The notes under the pieces are model-generated. The model had not been told where the DNA came from. It saw only the letters and a list, made by a program, of their open reading frames with translations, and did not search any database. A stretch of DNA of 64,000 nt from Gammaproteobacteria bacterium. Its GTDB lineage: Bacteria; Pseudomonadota; Gammaproteobacteria; Enterobacterales; Alteromonadaceae. Positions within the stretch are counted from its first letter, which is position 1; every line of letters starts with the position of its first letter. This document shows positions 1-9,870 of the stretch, piece by piece. The stretch covers positions 1 to 64,000 of the forward strand of contig JAFLDV010000023.1 in NCBI GenBank assembly GCA_017302255.1, read 5' to 3'. A program made the position numbers and the translations under genes.

Positions 1-553
1 GGCTGGCAGAGCCACAAGAAACTGGAGCCCTATAGGGCCAGTAAGTCTGAATCCGGAGCGGGAAATCGTACCGACTCAGGCAGCAGCATAAAACGGGAAA
101 ATCGGACAACTACCTTGAAAAACTCCGCTTAGCAGAACATGACACTAAAAATAACAATATAAAAAATGACAAAATTTTTTTAAAAACATTCAAATTCATT
201 ACTAATTTAACCTCTACTTGAAATAACTTCATAACTATTAAGCGTTTTATCCTACACCGAGTGGCGGATAAGCGCCTGTTGAACAGTTTCGGTACGCATT
301 CTTAATGGTATACTTGATGCTAATAGAATTTGTATTTTGGAGGAACTACTTTTTTAAACCAAAAACTAATCTTAACTAATCTTGGACAGCCACTTTTTGA
401 GGCTACAACGCAGAAATTGTTGCTGTTCCAGAACAAACCCATAAAGTCGTTTGTCTCAGTGCTGTTTTATATGGACTTTTTCTTTAAACAACGCAAAACA
501 ATAGAAGTCTTAATTTCGACAGTCACAGGCCATCGCATCGGAAAAACATCAAC
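1..553. other. Left-edge stretch without a convincing gene
   Basis: No recognisable gene. Bases 1-132 form an open plus-strand frame that enters from the left edge and stops with TAG at 130-132. This could be the last 43 codons of a truncated gene, but a second frame stays open to base 90 and neither translation resembles a family I know. From about base 130 to 550 the sequence is distinctly AT-rich. The 75-codon frame at 330-557 has no good ribosome binding site, overlaps the end of the AttH-like gene and has an implausible composition, so I do not call it. Confidence 0.5.
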
Positions 554-1603
554 CTAATACCCCGCCAACTCCGCATACCCCAAGCCTTCAAAACCCTCGG
601 TGGCTTTAACACGGCCTTCCCAATATTGGGTCGAGAGTCTATTTAATGAAACGGTGGTGATGCTTTCAATGATGACCGGCTTTGCGTCTGGTAACTCGAT
701 TTTCCAGCGTCTGGGGTATTGGGTGCCATCGATTGTGGTGTGTGCTAACACTTGCATGCGGATCTGTTCGCGCGGGATGGCTGTGGCCTTACCGTCAGCG
801 GCAATACGACTGCCACTGCAGTAATCGTAATTTTGCTCGCCATCGCGGATACAAAATAGCATCAAGCCTTGCTTGGGATTGCTGTTACTTACCAAACTAA
901 ACCAATCCCAGCCCAATTGGCTTTTATCCAATAAACTGGCTGACCATTCTCGGTCGTACCAAGCATTGCCGCTGACTTTATAGGCTTTGCCATTAAAAGT
1001 CAGAGTGCCAGTTGTTGGCAAAAATGGATAGCTGAAATAATAAGAGGCATGGCCCTTTGCCGTTTTTTGGCTATACCCATTTTCGCCATGCAACGTCACA
1101 GGGCTATTGCCAAGTGTCAGGTCAAGGGCATAACCATCCTGCTTGGCTTTCAGTTGCAGCGGTAAGAAATTTTGCTCGGAGCTTTTAAGCACCCAATCAT
1201 CAAGCTGAGCGACAAAAGGGCTTGCGCTGATTTTCGCTTGCTTGGTGCGCGCAAAGCGCTCAAATGCCACATGGGATTGTTCATGTTGCAGGGCGAAATG
1301 GGCAAAATACAGCTGATTATCCCACCAAGTCGAGGCAAAAGGCAGCGGCACTTGGGTTCGGAACAAGGTCCACTGCGCGCCAAAGGTTTCACCCGTGTCG
1401 GCAGTGAGGTTTGCGGTCAGATACCACCACTCGATCCCTTGCGCTAAATGCGGCCCGTGATCTTGGGGCAAAGTGATGCCAGTAGATTTATCAACCGGCT
1501 CGCCACTGACCAGCTGCAGGCCTTGTGAGTTCGTGGTTTTAGCTGCGGGCTCACAACCGAGCAGCAGTGCCATGATAAACACACACCACAAACAACGCAT
1601 CAT
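554..1603 (-). CDS. AttH-like lipocalin/CrtC-family lipoprotein
   Basis: A 349-residue protein with a lipoprotein signal peptide. The hydrophobic N-terminus ends in LLLGC, with the lipidated Cys at residue 17. The body has the AttH/CrtC (lipocalin-like hydrolase) hallmarks: an EWWY motif at 58-61 and WYDREW near residue 215. In AttEFGH-type systems AttH is the secreted partner of an FtsX-like exporter; its substrate is unknown. The ATG overlaps the TGA of the upstream permease by 4 bases (ATGA), so translation is probably coupled. Family placement is firm. Catalytic activity is not shown by the sequence. Confidence 0.85.
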   Translation of the reverse strand: MMRCLWCVFIMALLLGCEPAAKTTNSQGLQLVSGEPVDKSTGITLPQDHGPHLAQGIEWWYLTANLTADTGETFGAQWTLFRTQVPLPFASTWWDNQLYFAHFALQHEQSHVAFERFARTKQAKISASPFVAQLDDWVLKSSEQNFLPLQLKAKQDGYALDLTLGNSPVTLHGENGYSQKTAKGHASYYFSYPFLPTTGTLTFNGKAYKVSGNAWYDREWSASLLDKSQLGWDWFSLVSNSNPKQGLMLFCIRDGEQNYDYCSGSRIAADGKATAIPREQIRMQVLAHTTIDGTQYPRRWKIELPDAKPVIIESITTVSLNRLSTQYWEGRVKATEGFEGLGYAELAGY

Positions 1604-4107
1604 TGCTGGATGTCCTTATTGTTTTGTCCGTTTTTGTTTTGCCCGTTTTTAAGCGGCTCTGTTTCTAGCACCGCTGTTTTACTACTGGCTATTTTACTGC
1701 TTGCTCTTTTATCAGAAGACCGCAAATTGCCAGTCAGTTTCTGCACAGGCAAGTAAGCACAAATGACTGCGGCGACCAGCAATAAACCACAGGTACTCAG
1801 TAGCGCTGGCAGGTCTATAGACAAATGAATGGTCCAACCAAAAGCGATGGGCATCACGAATTTTAGTAACACCAAGCCAAGCGCAAAACCAAGCGGCAAG
1901 GCAAATAGGCAAGTAAAACCAACCAACAGCGTTGTTTGCACCAGCTTTAGCTTTTTCAGCTGCGAAGCATCCACGCCTAAACTATGCAGCACCGCCAATT
2001 GCTGGGCATGTTGCGCGCTTAAGCTGAGTAAACTGATACAAAGGCTGACCAGAGCGATGCCAAGAATAAAACCGTTCAACACTTTGGTAACCTGAAAGGT
2101 ATCGTTAAATAGCTTATTGGCGACTTCTTTAAACCTTTTGTTTTCAGTAATCGCTGAACTATCCAGCTGATACTCATTCATCAGCCGCGGAATCAATTGC
2201 TCAGGGCGCACTTGCGGCTTAAGGCTCAGCGACAAGCCATACACTTGCCAATGCAGCGGGCTCGCTCGCATGCTTTGCTCTTCAACCAGTAGACTCAGCG
2301 CGGTGTTACCGTAATCGTAAGCAAAAGCGGTAATTCGACAGGTATAACTATGCTGGTTTTGTTGAAAAACCACTGTATCACCAAGCTGGTGCTGATATTT
2401 GATGCGGGCTTGCTCGTTGGCAATACAACCATTGTTGGCAAAGTGGGCGGCATTTACGGCTTCGCCCGAGGTGAGATTAATGTGAGAAAACGCCAAAGCG
2501 CCTTGGCCAAAACTAGTTAACGCAGCCGGTACTTTGTTGATATAGCCATCACCTGACATGTAAATACCAACGCGGCTAATCTCGGGGTCAGCGCTTAAGC
2601 GCTCGCGAAGTGTCGGGTCGAATTTCTCCACTTGAATATACAGATCGGCGCTTAATTGCTTTTCCAGATGCGCGTTCAGCGTGTTATTAAAGCTGTTCAC
2701 CATGATTTGCATGCCGATGGCACTGCCCAGTGCCACCAAAATCGCCACTATGGCAATGCGCAGCTCCTGCAATTGCGATTTACTGTCCGCATACAACCAT
2801 TGCCACAACGGCTGCACAAACGGATTAGGCAAGCTCAGCAAGCTTTGCAGCAACTTTGGGGTAATTAGTACAAACAGCAACAAGATAAAAAAGCACAATA
2901 ACAGTGCTTCGAATTCAGCATCGGCGTGCCAGTACAAGTAAGCGATCGACGCAATGACCACGCCTAACACGGCATAAAACAAGCTGTTGGATTTCGCCTT
3001 CAGCGTATTTTTTTGCGTGAGCAGCATTAGTGCCATCGTGGCTAAATTCAGCAGAAAACCAAGTAGCAAGGTTTGCCAATTCCAGCTGATGGTCAGCGCT
3101 TGTTCTAGTTGATAAAGCCCCATCAGGGTGCGGTTGATATCAAACATCAAGCCATTGGCAATCATAAAACCAGCAAGGCTGCCGAGCAGTGCCGTCAACA
3201 AACTCATCAGGGTAAACTCAAGCACAATGGCTGTGCGAATAGCGCTTGGTGCACAGCCTAAAATGGCAAATTGGCTGAGTAATTTTTTGCGACCGGCAAT
3301 GGAGAGCTTAATGGCATTAAAACTTAAAAATGCCGCGACAATGTAGCCGAGCAATGCCAAGGCCGCGAGGTTAAAAAAGAACGCCTCAGACAAAGCATCA
3401 AAGTCTTGCTCCTGGGCCGCGATTAATCGCGCATTATTGGCCAAAATCGCTTCGATGATAGGCACTTGCTCTGGCGTGAGCCCGACCAACTCGATAAAAC
3501 TCAGTTGGCCATTAGCCGCAAGCAGCATATCGGCGTAGGCCAGATCAGTAATTGCCCAAACCCCAATGTCATCTTGAAGCCGCACCTGCGGTTTTATTGG
3601 CTTATCGGCAAGTTCGAGTTGCAGGTTTTTCAGTCCCAAGCTGGTAGCGCGCTGACTATCAACCAAGATGGTATCAAAAGCGAAGGGGCTATCGCCTGCT
3701 GCTTGTTTGGTACTGTCTTGGGTGGCGCGGTTTTCGGTGGTGCTGACCGGTTTGGTCAGCCAAATCAGGCTATCAATCCCTTGTAAATACAAGGTTTTAC
3801 CTGATGCCAATTTGAGCCTACCGCGAAGCACCGGCTGCGCGTTAGTAAACCCCTGCTGGCGAAGCGTGAGCCAGATTTTGCCATCCAGATAATCTTGGCC
3901 AATCGGCGGTTTCACCAAATGACTGACCGTCGCATCAATCAGTGCCGAAGTCTTTTGGTGACGGTTTTTTGCTTCTTGGTTGAGTCCGGCAATGGCCGTT
4001 AACAAGGCACTGCCTAAGCTCAAACCGACAATAAACAACAGAAATAACCAAGGATGGCGGCGAAAGTAGCTGAGATGGGTCGCTAAAATGAGTTTAATTT
4101 CATTCAT
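1600..4107 (-). CDS. FtsX-like ABC transporter permease (AttF/AttG fusion type)
   Basis: A large permease of about 835 residues with an N-terminal membrane helix, an extracytoplasmic domain, a block of helices near the middle, a second extracytoplasmic domain and three C-terminal helices. This is the duplicated FtsX/MacB-like arrangement, so one chain probably replaces AttF and AttG. I chose the ATG at 4107 because it overlaps the ATPase stop by 8 bases and leads straight into the first amphipathic and membrane segment. In-frame starts at 4119 and 4143 would add 4 or 12 residues. It sits between the ATPase and AttH-like genes with overlaps on both sides. Confidence 0.85.
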   Translation of the reverse strand: MNEIKLILATHLSYFRRHPWLFLLFIVGLSLGSALLTAIAGLNQEAKNRHQKTSALIDATVSHLVKPPIGQDYLDGKIWLTLRQQGFTNAQPVLRGRLKLASGKTLYLQGIDSLIWLTKPVSTTENRATQDSTKQAAGDSPFAFDTILVDSQRATSLGLKNLQLELADKPIKPQVRLQDDIGVWAITDLAYADMLLAANGQLSFIELVGLTPEQVPIIEAILANNARLIAAQEQDFDALSEAFFFNLAALALLGYIVAAFLSFNAIKLSIAGRKKLLSQFAILGCAPSAIRTAIVLEFTLMSLLTALLGSLAGFMIANGLMFDINRTLMGLYQLEQALTISWNWQTLLLGFLLNLATMALMLLTQKNTLKAKSNSLFYAVLGVVIASIAYLYWHADAEFEALLLCFFILLLFVLITPKLLQSLLSLPNPFVQPLWQWLYADSKSQLQELRIAIVAILVALGSAIGMQIMVNSFNNTLNAHLEKQLSADLYIQVEKFDPTLRERLSADPEISRVGIYMSGDGYINKVPAALTSFGQGALAFSHINLTSGEAVNAAHFANNGCIANEQARIKYQHQLGDTVVFQQNQHSYTCRITAFAYDYGNTALSLLVEEQSMRASPLHWQVYGLSLSLKPQVRPEQLIPRLMNEYQLDSSAITENKRFKEVANKLFNDTFQVTKVLNGFILGIALVSLCISLLSLSAQHAQQLAVLHSLGVDASQLKKLKLVQTTLLVGFTCLFALPLGFALGLVLLKFVMPIAFGWTIHLSIDLPALLSTCGLLLVAAVICAYLPVQKLTGNLRSSDKRASSKIASSKTAVLETEPLKNGQNKNGQNNKDIQQ

Positions 4108-4756
4108 TAAACTGGCCATTGGCGAGCACTTTGACGCTATCAAAATATTGGGTCAATTGCCGCGAGTGCGTCACCATCACTAAGTTGATTTGCCGCTCTT
4201 TGCATAAGGTTGTCAGCATTTCAACGACTTGGTGTGCTCGGGTTTGGTCAAGATTGCCGGTGGGTTCATCGGCCAAAATGAGTTTAGGTTGATTCAGTAA
4301 AGCTCTGGCAATGCCAACTCGTTGTTGTTCGCCGCCAGACAGCTGGCTTGGTAATTTCTCTAACTTATTGCTTAGGCCAAGTTGTTCAACCAAAGCCTCA
4401 AAGCCAACAGGCGATTGCGTTGGGAAATTGAGTTTATGTTGAAATAAGATGTTTTGCTTGACCGTAAGGCAGTCAAGCAATTGATAATGCTGAAAAATAA
4501 GACCAATTTTGCGACGATAATGCGCTAGCTGTTGCTCGTTGTAGCCAGAAATAAGCTCGCCATTGATATTAATTTGCCCGCGCTCAGGACTCAGTAAACC
4601 GGCCAACAAATGCAATAAAGTCGTTTTGCCTGAGCCGCTATCGCCAAGCAAAGCCACTTGTTCTTGCCCAGCGATCTCAAAGCTCAAGCCATCAAACAGC
4701 GTTTGCACTTGATCGCCATCTTGTCGGCGGAATAATAAATTGCTGACGCTGATCAA
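4100..4756 (-). CDS. ABC transporter ATP-binding protein (AttE/LolD-like)
   Basis: A complete 218-residue nucleotide-binding domain. It shows Walker A GDSGSGKT at 38-45, a Q-loop FQ at 88-89, the signature LSGGEQQR at 139-146, Walker B LILADE at 159-164 followed by PTGNLD, and a switch His in VTHS near the end. It resembles LolD/MacB-type ATPases that drive FtsX-like permeases by mechanotransmission. The start is TTG at 4756, preceded by AAGGA with a suitable gap; no ATG fits. First gene of the three-gene operon with the permease and the AttH-like lipoprotein. Confidence 0.93.
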   Translation of the reverse strand: MISVSNLLFRRQDGDQVQTLFDGLSFEIAGQEQVALLGDSGSGKTTLLHLLAGLLSPERGQININGELISGYNEQQLAHYRRKIGLIFQHYQLLDCLTVKQNILFQHKLNFPTQSPVGFEALVEQLGLSNKLEKLPSQLSGGEQQRVGIARALLNQPKLILADEPTGNLDQTRAHQVVEMLTTLCKERQINLVMVTHSRQLTQYFDSVKVLANGQFNE

Positions 4757-4808
4757 TGGGCTTCCTTGTTATTTGATGTGTTGGTGGATTGCCTTGAGAA
4801 TCTCTGCC

Positions 4809-5270
4809 CTATTCGTCCCAAAGCTCATCATCTTCTGCCCACAGCTTTAAGAGCTGCGCTTGGCGGGACAGCTGTTGCTGACGCGCGGTTAAATCGCCAA
4901 CTAACACTGGGCTACCCTGCCATTCATCCCCTTTTGCCAACCCTTTAGCTAATTGCGCCCAACGTTTGGCAAAAGCGGCTAAGGCGTCGCGTGGTTCGGC
5001 AAGTTCAGCGGCTGGAAGATGATCAAATGGCACTGGTTGTGGCTGTGCGCCCGTGGTGTCACCAGCTAAAATCCAAATGCCAACAAAGCCTGGGTCAGCC
5101 GGATCTTCGACCGCCCATAAGCCAACATAAGGCGCAACAAACCATTCTGGCGTATCGCAAATCATGCCATGTGGCAGTTGCTGCGACTTCACATATTGTT
5201 CAATCGCGGCAAATTGACTATCACACCAGGCCCAATCTTCGGCCCAATCTTCGGCGTCATCAAAATCCAT
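4809..5270 (-). CDS. DUF4826-like protein
   Basis: An acidic, Trp-rich cytoplasmic protein of 153 residues without signal peptide or membrane helix. It resembles the uncharacterised DUF4826 family of gammaproteobacteria; the assignment is from memory of the pattern, not a search. The N-terminus holds a short internal duplication (EDWAEDWA). The second of two adjacent ATGs (5270) is better spaced from AAGGA than the first (5273). No operon partner is evident: the ABC operon starts about 50 bases downstream with its own Shine-Dalgarno. Function unknown. Confidence 0.75.
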   Translation of the reverse strand: MDFDDAEDWAEDWAWCDSQFAAIEQYVKSQQLPHGMICDTPEWFVAPYVGLWAVEDPADPGFVGIWILAGDTTGAQPQPVPFDHLPAAELAEPRDALAAFAKRWAQLAKGLAKGDEWQGSPVLVGDLTARQQQLSRQAQLLKLWAEDDELWDE

Positions 5271-5342
5271 CATTTATCCTTGTTGGTATCCGTCAATAAG
5301 TATTCGCCCGTTACCGGTAACAAGTCCTGTTGATAAGCCCCG

Positions 5343-6371
5343 TTAACCAGTTAAAAGGGCTTTGATGTTTCTGCGCTTTTGCGGATCCTGACAAGGTGCT
5401 ACCAAGTATTTGTTCACTAAAGTGACCTGCAACCAAGTTACGGCCGCTGAGCAAATAAAGACCAACAGATAATTCGTCAGCCAGTCGATTTTGAAAATCT
5501 GTAAAAAGAAGATATGCCAGAGATAAATCCAAATACTATTGCTGCCAGCGAACATCACGAACGCAATTAAACGCACTCGATAAAGTAATTTCAGCATGCT
5601 GGCTGCCGCCAGCCACAAGGCTAAGCTCACCATCAAGGCATAGGCCAAATAATAATGTTGCGGCGGATATTTGAAGTGCTGAGTCGGCTTAAACTGCTCA
5701 GTCTGGGTAAAATACCAAAGCGCCATCGCGACAAATAGCACAGTAAAGGCAATAAACCAGCGCCAAAGTTCCGGTTTTAGCATTGACGGGACACGTAGAC
5801 CAAACGCAAACACCACCCCATAAGGTAAAACATAGAAAAGCGTATTCACTATGCCCACCTTCAGCAAGCCGCTCAAATGCGGCAATAGCCACCAAACCAA
5901 GGCTTGGAACAGCGCATAGACCAAAGCAAGGGTGGCAAAATATTTGAGATGACTGCTTTCGCGTTGATGGAAACGATAGATAAATGGCCCGAGTAAAGCC
6001 ACCAGCAAGAACACCCGGATCACCCACACATAACCGATACCATCGAGCAGACCAAAGGTCCTAGCAATGGTTTCTACAGACGGTAACGTCACAGGAAAGG
6101 CCAATGCCCATTGCATGGCAAAATACAAAGCCAAGAACAACCAGACCGGAAACACCAAACGTTTCACTCGCGCCCAGACATATTGGCCATAACTTTCTTG
6201 TTTCACTGAAGCACTAAAAGACAACGCCGAAACCAGCACCATCAAAGGAACATCGAAGTTTCGCAATTGCGCGACAATAAATGGCGGATACACATGCGCC
6301 AAAATCACCATTGCTAAACCAATAAAACGCAGTAAATCAATACGTTCGTCACGTTGAGTGGTTAATGACAC
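5343..6371 (-). CDS. Acyltransferase 3 family membrane protein
   Basis: A 342-residue polytopic membrane protein with about ten helices. The N-terminus has the Acyl_transf_3 pattern: an arginine-rich start, DLLRFIGL, then AHVYPP in the first helix, which carries the family's conserved His. This family O-acylates sugars of surface polysaccharides or glycolipids, and WHIFF near residue 290 fits its late helices. Translation starts at GTG 6371, with GAGGT six bases upstream. No glycan gene cluster lies nearby, so the acceptor is unknown. It precedes gppA on the same strand only in map order; gppA is transcribed toward it with a gap of about 30 bases. Confidence 0.85.
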   Translation of the reverse strand: MSLTTQRDERIDLLRFIGLAMVILAHVYPPFIVAQLRNFDVPLMVLVSALSFSASVKQESYGQYVWARVKRLVFPVWLFLALYFAMQWALAFPVTLPSVETIARTFGLLDGIGYVWVIRVFLLVALLGPFIYRFHQRESSHLKYFATLALVYALFQALVWWLLPHLSGLLKVGIVNTLFYVLPYGVVFAFGLRVPSMLKPELWRWFIAFTVLFVAMALWYFTQTEQFKPTQHFKYPPQHYYLAYALMVSLALWLAAASMLKLLYRVRLIAFVMFAGSNSIWIYLWHIFFLQIFKIDWLTNYLLVFICSAAVTWLQVTLVNKYLVAPCQDPQKRRNIKALLTG

Positions 6372-6400
6372 CGGGCAACCTCTGGATTAAGTCAGCCAGG

Positions 6401-7948
6401 CTATGACTTCAGCAATAACTGCCAGCCGGCTTGATGTTGATACTGAATTTCTTGCTCAAGTTCGGCACGCATCAGGGGATGCTGATCAAGGAATCCTAAG
6501 GGTAACGCTAAGGTCAGAATTTCACCTTGCGCGGAAATAGTTACTTCAGGCAATGCTTCATGTTTTCGGCGCATCGACAGCGTGACAGCAAGACGAAGCA
6601 GTCGAGTTAAACGCACGGCGAGCAGCACCGACGTCATAGTTTGACGGGCAATAATCTCGCGTTGAATATCTGCACGATGGTTAAACACTAATGCCATCAA
6701 CAATTGCTGCTGGGCACGAGTAAAGCCCGGCAGTTCGGTATGGCTGATAATGTATGCGCCATGATGATGATGGTTTTTGTATTCGATGAGTAGACCTAAC
6801 TCATGCAACAACGCGCCCGCTCGTAGCATGTCCAAGCCTTCAAATTTGCTGAGATTCCAATGCGCTTGTAACTGTGCAGCAAGGGTCAGCGCCATTTCGG
6901 CAACCCGTTTGGCGTGTTGCTCGTCGATGTAATATCGCACCATCAAACTGGCAATAGTGCGATTGCGCACATCGATGTGCTGCAACTGCGGCAACATGCC
7001 ATAAAGAATGCCTTCGCGCAGCGCCCCGCCAGATAAGGTCATGCCTTGAATATTGAGTTGGCGGAACAAGGCTATCAATACCGCTAACCCTGAGGCGAAC
7101 ACTTGCTTACGTTCTTGCGCTAGACCAACCAGGTTTAATAAATTTACTTCACCACAAGCGACGGCCTGTTGCATGATAGCTTCGAGTTTCTGCAAGGTAA
7201 TAACTTCATCTAAGCCCTGCGCCACCAGTATTTCTTGCATTGCTTGCACAGTGCCGGACGCACCGACCGCGATTTCCCAACCGGTTTGCATAAATTCGGC
7301 GGCGATTTTGCTAGTTTCTATTTCAGCGGCGGCAATCGCATTGGCGAAGTTTTCTTCGCTCAATAAGCCATTGTCAAAGTAACGATCAAGATAAGTCACG
7401 CAGCCCATATTCAGACTGGCTAATTTCACTGGCGCAAAACCAAAACCAACCACAACTTCAGTTGAAGCGCCACCGATATCAATCACTAAGCGGTTACTGT
7501 TGCAGCTGGAAGTATGCGCAACGCCGAGATAAATCAAGCGCGCTTCTTCTTCACCTGAGATTACTTCGATGTGATGACCGAGGATTTTTTCCGCTTCGGT
7601 TAAGAAGACTTTGACGTTGTGGGCTAAGCGTAAAGTGGCAGTACCAACGATGCGAATATTACTCGAGGGAATATCTTGCAGACGCTCAGCAAATAACGCT
7701 AAGCATTCCCAGCCGCGAGTCATTGCTTTTTTATTGAGGACTAACGAATCATTTAAACCCGACGCCAAACGCACTTTGCGTTTGACGCGGCCAATCACTT
7801 GCACACTGCCGCCAACAACTTTCACCATTAACATGTGAAAGCTGTTGGAGCCGAGATCTAACACTGCATAAATATCTTGATGTTGCAGTGGCGTCGGTGG
7901 CAATTCCGATGTCTCAGCGTGGTCGGGAGCGCGCAGGTCTTGGTCCAT
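6401..7948 (-). CDS. gppA: Exopolyphosphatase / guanosine pentaphosphatase GppA
   Basis: Ppx/GppA phosphatase of about 515 residues that converts pppGpp to ppGpp and can degrade polyphosphate. The ASKHA fold opens with [10 protein letters not shown], followed by GTATLR, SGEEEAR and DIGGAST phosphate-binding motifs. The C-terminal half is HD-like (LLHELGL, a His-rich stretch near 390). It aligns along its length with E. coli GppA. I chose the ATG at 7948; a GTG four codons upstream is possible. The N-terminus is about 20 residues longer than in E. coli, and its first 35 bases overlap the end of rhlB. The rhlB-gppA adjacency is conserved in Enterobacterales. Confidence 0.94.
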   Translation of the reverse strand: MDQDLRAPDHAETSELPPTPLQHQDIYAVLDLGSNSFHMLMVKVVGGSVQVIGRVKRKVRLASGLNDSLVLNKKAMTRGWECLALFAERLQDIPSSNIRIVGTATLRLAHNVKVFLTEAEKILGHHIEVISGEEEARLIYLGVAHTSSCNSNRLVIDIGGASTEVVVGFGFAPVKLASLNMGCVTYLDRYFDNGLLSEENFANAIAAAEIETSKIAAEFMQTGWEIAVGASGTVQAMQEILVAQGLDEVITLQKLEAIMQQAVACGEVNLLNLVGLAQERKQVFASGLAVLIALFRQLNIQGMTLSGGALREGILYGMLPQLQHIDVRNRTIASLMVRYYIDEQHAKRVAEMALTLAAQLQAHWNLSKFEGLDMLRAGALLHELGLLIEYKNHHHHGAYIISHTELPGFTRAQQQLLMALVFNHRADIQREIIARQTMTSVLLAVRLTRLLRLAVTLSMRRKHEALPEVTISAQGEILTLALPLGFLDQHPLMRAELEQEIQYQHQAGWQLLLKS

Positions 7949-9200
7949 TCGGGGTTCCACGTCCAGCAGGTCGACTTTGACCCGGTCGATTTTGTCCCAT
8001 ACGCCGTCTAACGCGCGGTTTAGGCACAGTTAAATCAGTTAACAGCGCAGCCTGATCATATTGCGTCACCGGAATGCTGTGTTTGATGTAATCTTCAATC
8101 GCAGTCAGGTTTAACGCATAACGTTCACAAGCAAAGCTGATGGCCTTCCCGCTTTCACCAGCGCGGCCGGTACGGCCAATCCGGTGTACGTAGTCTTCAC
8201 AATCATCTGGTAAGTCAAAATTAAACACATGACTCACTTTCGGAATATGCAAACCACGAGCGGCGACATCAGTTGCCACTAAAATATCTAATTTGCCAGT
8301 GGTGAAATCATCCAGGATCTTTAAGCGTTTTTTCTGGATAACATCGCCAGTCAACATACCAACCCGGTGGCCGTCAGCTTCAAGCCAAGAGAAAATGTCT
8401 TCACACCAGTGTTTAGTGTTGGCAAATACAATGGCTTTATCTGGCCACTCTTCTTCCATCAACGTCAGCAATAACGGCAGTTTGTGCTCACTGGAAGGAT
8501 AAAACAGTTCTTCGCTGATGCGGCTACCAGTCATTTGCTCTGGGGCAATATGAATGTGCTCAGGCTGGTTCATTTGTTCAAATGCCAGTTCTTGTACTTT
8601 ATATGACAAGGTAGCGGAGAATAATAAACTTAAGCGTTCAGTAGCTGGAGGCATCCGGCGGAACATGAAGCGGATATCTTTAATAAAGCCCAAATCGAAC
8701 ATGCGATCGGCTTCGTCTAAGACCACAACTTCAATTTTCGACAGATCGTATAACCCTTGTTTCAGGTAATCGATTAAACGGCCGGTGGTGCCAATTAAAA
8801 TATCTGCACCTTTTTCTAATAACTGCCGTTGAGAATCGTAGCCTTCACCCCCATAAATGAGAGCAAGCTTGAAGCCGGCGTGTTTGGCCAGAGCTTCTGC
8901 ATCGTTATGGATTTGCACTGCCAATTCCCGAGTCGGTGCCATAATAATAGCGCGCGGCTGACCTGATCCTTTTGGCTCATGAGTCAGTAAATGGTGGAAT
9001 GTGGCGGTCAGAAAGGCTAGGGTTTTCCCAGTACCGGTCTGTGCTTGTCCAGCGATGTCTTTGCCTAGCAGAGCCAATGGTAGACATTGGGCCTGAATAG
9101 GCGTGCAATATTGATAACCTTGCGCGTTTAATGCTGCAAGAACCTGAGGCGCCAATGCAAAGTCGGCGAATTTATGCTGAGTGAGATGTGTTTTATTCAT
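7914..9200 (-). CDS. rhlB: ATP-dependent RNA helicase RhlB (DEAD-box)
   Basis: DEAD-box RNA helicase of 428 residues that in E. coli unwinds structured RNA for the RNase E degradosome. It has the Q-motif, AQTGTGKT at 53-60, PTRELA, VLDEAD, SAT, and [10 protein letters not shown] near 365. Identity with E. coli RhlB is evident from the first residues (KTHLTQHKF). The start is the ATG at 9200 rather than an upstream GTG at 9206. The tail after about residue 395 is rich in Arg, Pro and Gly, as is common for RhlB and likely RNA-binding. Divergently transcribed from trxA. Confidence 0.96.
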   Translation of the reverse strand: MNKTHLTQHKFADFALAPQVLAALNAQGYQYCTPIQAQCLPLALLGKDIAGQAQTGTGKTLAFLTATFHHLLTHEPKGSGQPRAIIMAPTRELAVQIHNDAEALAKHAGFKLALIYGGEGYDSQRQLLEKGADILIGTTGRLIDYLKQGLYDLSKIEVVVLDEADRMFDLGFIKDIRFMFRRMPPATERLSLLFSATLSYKVQELAFEQMNQPEHIHIAPEQMTGSRISEELFYPSSEHKLPLLLTLMEEEWPDKAIVFANTKHWCEDIFSWLEADGHRVGMLTGDVIQKKRLKILDDFTTGKLDILVATDVAARGLHIPKVSHVFNFDLPDDCEDYVHRIGRTGRAGESGKAISFACERYALNLTAIEDYIKHSIPVTQYDQAALLTDLTVPKPRVRRRMGQNRPGQSRPAGRGTPNGPRPARSRPR

Positions 9201-9353
9201 AAGCACTAAGCATAACCGTTACGCTTGCAATAAGGAACAGTCAGGATAAAATTGATACGAGTTTTTTAACCGGCTTGCCCGAAAGTCAAGTGCACACAAA
9301 CAGTGTCGACTAAAGGCCGCTAAATTTTGGCGCTGCCACTATCGGAGAGAATA

Positions 9354-9680
9354 ATGAGCGAACATATTTTACAGGTTTCTGACGACAGCTTCGAAGCTGA
9401 TGTATTAACAGCTGGCACCCCGGTGTTAGTTGATTTCTGGGCTGAGTGGTGTGGTCCGTGCAAAATGATCGCGCCAATTCTGGCCGATGTTGCCGTCGAA
9501 TATGCTGGTAAAGTGACCATTGCGAAGGTCAACATCGATCAAAACCCAAATACCCCGCCTAAATTCAACATCCGCGGCATCCCAACGCTGCTGTTGTTCA
9601 AAAATGGCCAAGTCGCAGCAACTAAGGTTGGCGCGCTGTCTAAAACTCAGTTAAAAGAATTCTTAGACGCAAATATCTAA
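9354..9680 (+). CDS. trxA: Thioredoxin 1
   Basis: Thioredoxin of 108 residues, the family's usual length. The redox motif WCGPC lies at 32-36 and the cis-proline in GIPTLLLF near 75. It reduces cytoplasmic protein disulfides and supplies electrons to ribonucleotide reductase and other enzymes. The start is fixed by GGAGA six bases before ATG 9354; a longer frame from 9327 lacks this and is not conserved. Followed by a strong intrinsic terminator, then rho, the E. coli order. In place of NPNTAPKYGIR the protein has [11 protein letters not shown], a minor change. Confidence 0.97.
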   Translation: MSEHILQVSDDSFEADVLTAGTPVLVDFWAEWCGPCKMIAPILADVAVEYAGKVTIAKVNIDQNPNTPPKFNIRGIPTLLLFKNGQVAATKVGALSKTQLKEFLDANI

Positions 9681-9692
9681 GACATTTTGTAG

Positions 9693-9721
9693 AAGGCGTA
9701 TAAAAAATACGCCTTTTTTTT
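9693..9721 (+). terminator. Intrinsic terminator after trxA
   Basis: GGCGTAT (9695-9701) pairs with ATACGCC (9707-9713); flanking A and T residues extend the stem. A run of eight T follows at 9714-9721. It lies 13 bases past the trxA stop, so trxA is probably transcribed separately from rho. Confidence 0.93.
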
Positions 9722-9870
9722 AAATCGGCTGGACGGCTAAAAGTTATCCTGCTAAGGTGTAACCCAGCAACATATCTAGTAACCCGCTTGTTCGTTGACC
9801 AAATTTCTTCCAAACCTTATTGCTCAGCGAATAGCTTTCATTCTGTTTTGATACACAAGAACCCATCAAT
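9722..9870 (+). promoter_or_regulatory. rho leader region
   Basis: A 149-base untranslated stretch between the trxA terminator and rho. It should hold the rho promoter and leader, since the terminator isolates it from trxA. In E. coli this interval carries rhoL and mediates Rho autoregulation. I see no rhoL-like reading frame here and no strong Shine-Dalgarno before the rho ATG. No specific site can be named. Confidence 0.45.

Noticed and set aside
330-557. 75-codon ORF in the left gap
   Set aside because: No good ribosome binding site, overlaps the end of the AttH-like gene, AT-rich composition typical of chance frames.
1150-1447. Overlapping ORFs inside the AttH-like gene
   Set aside because: They are frames opposite or shifted to a gene with strong family motifs and have no ribosome binding sites.
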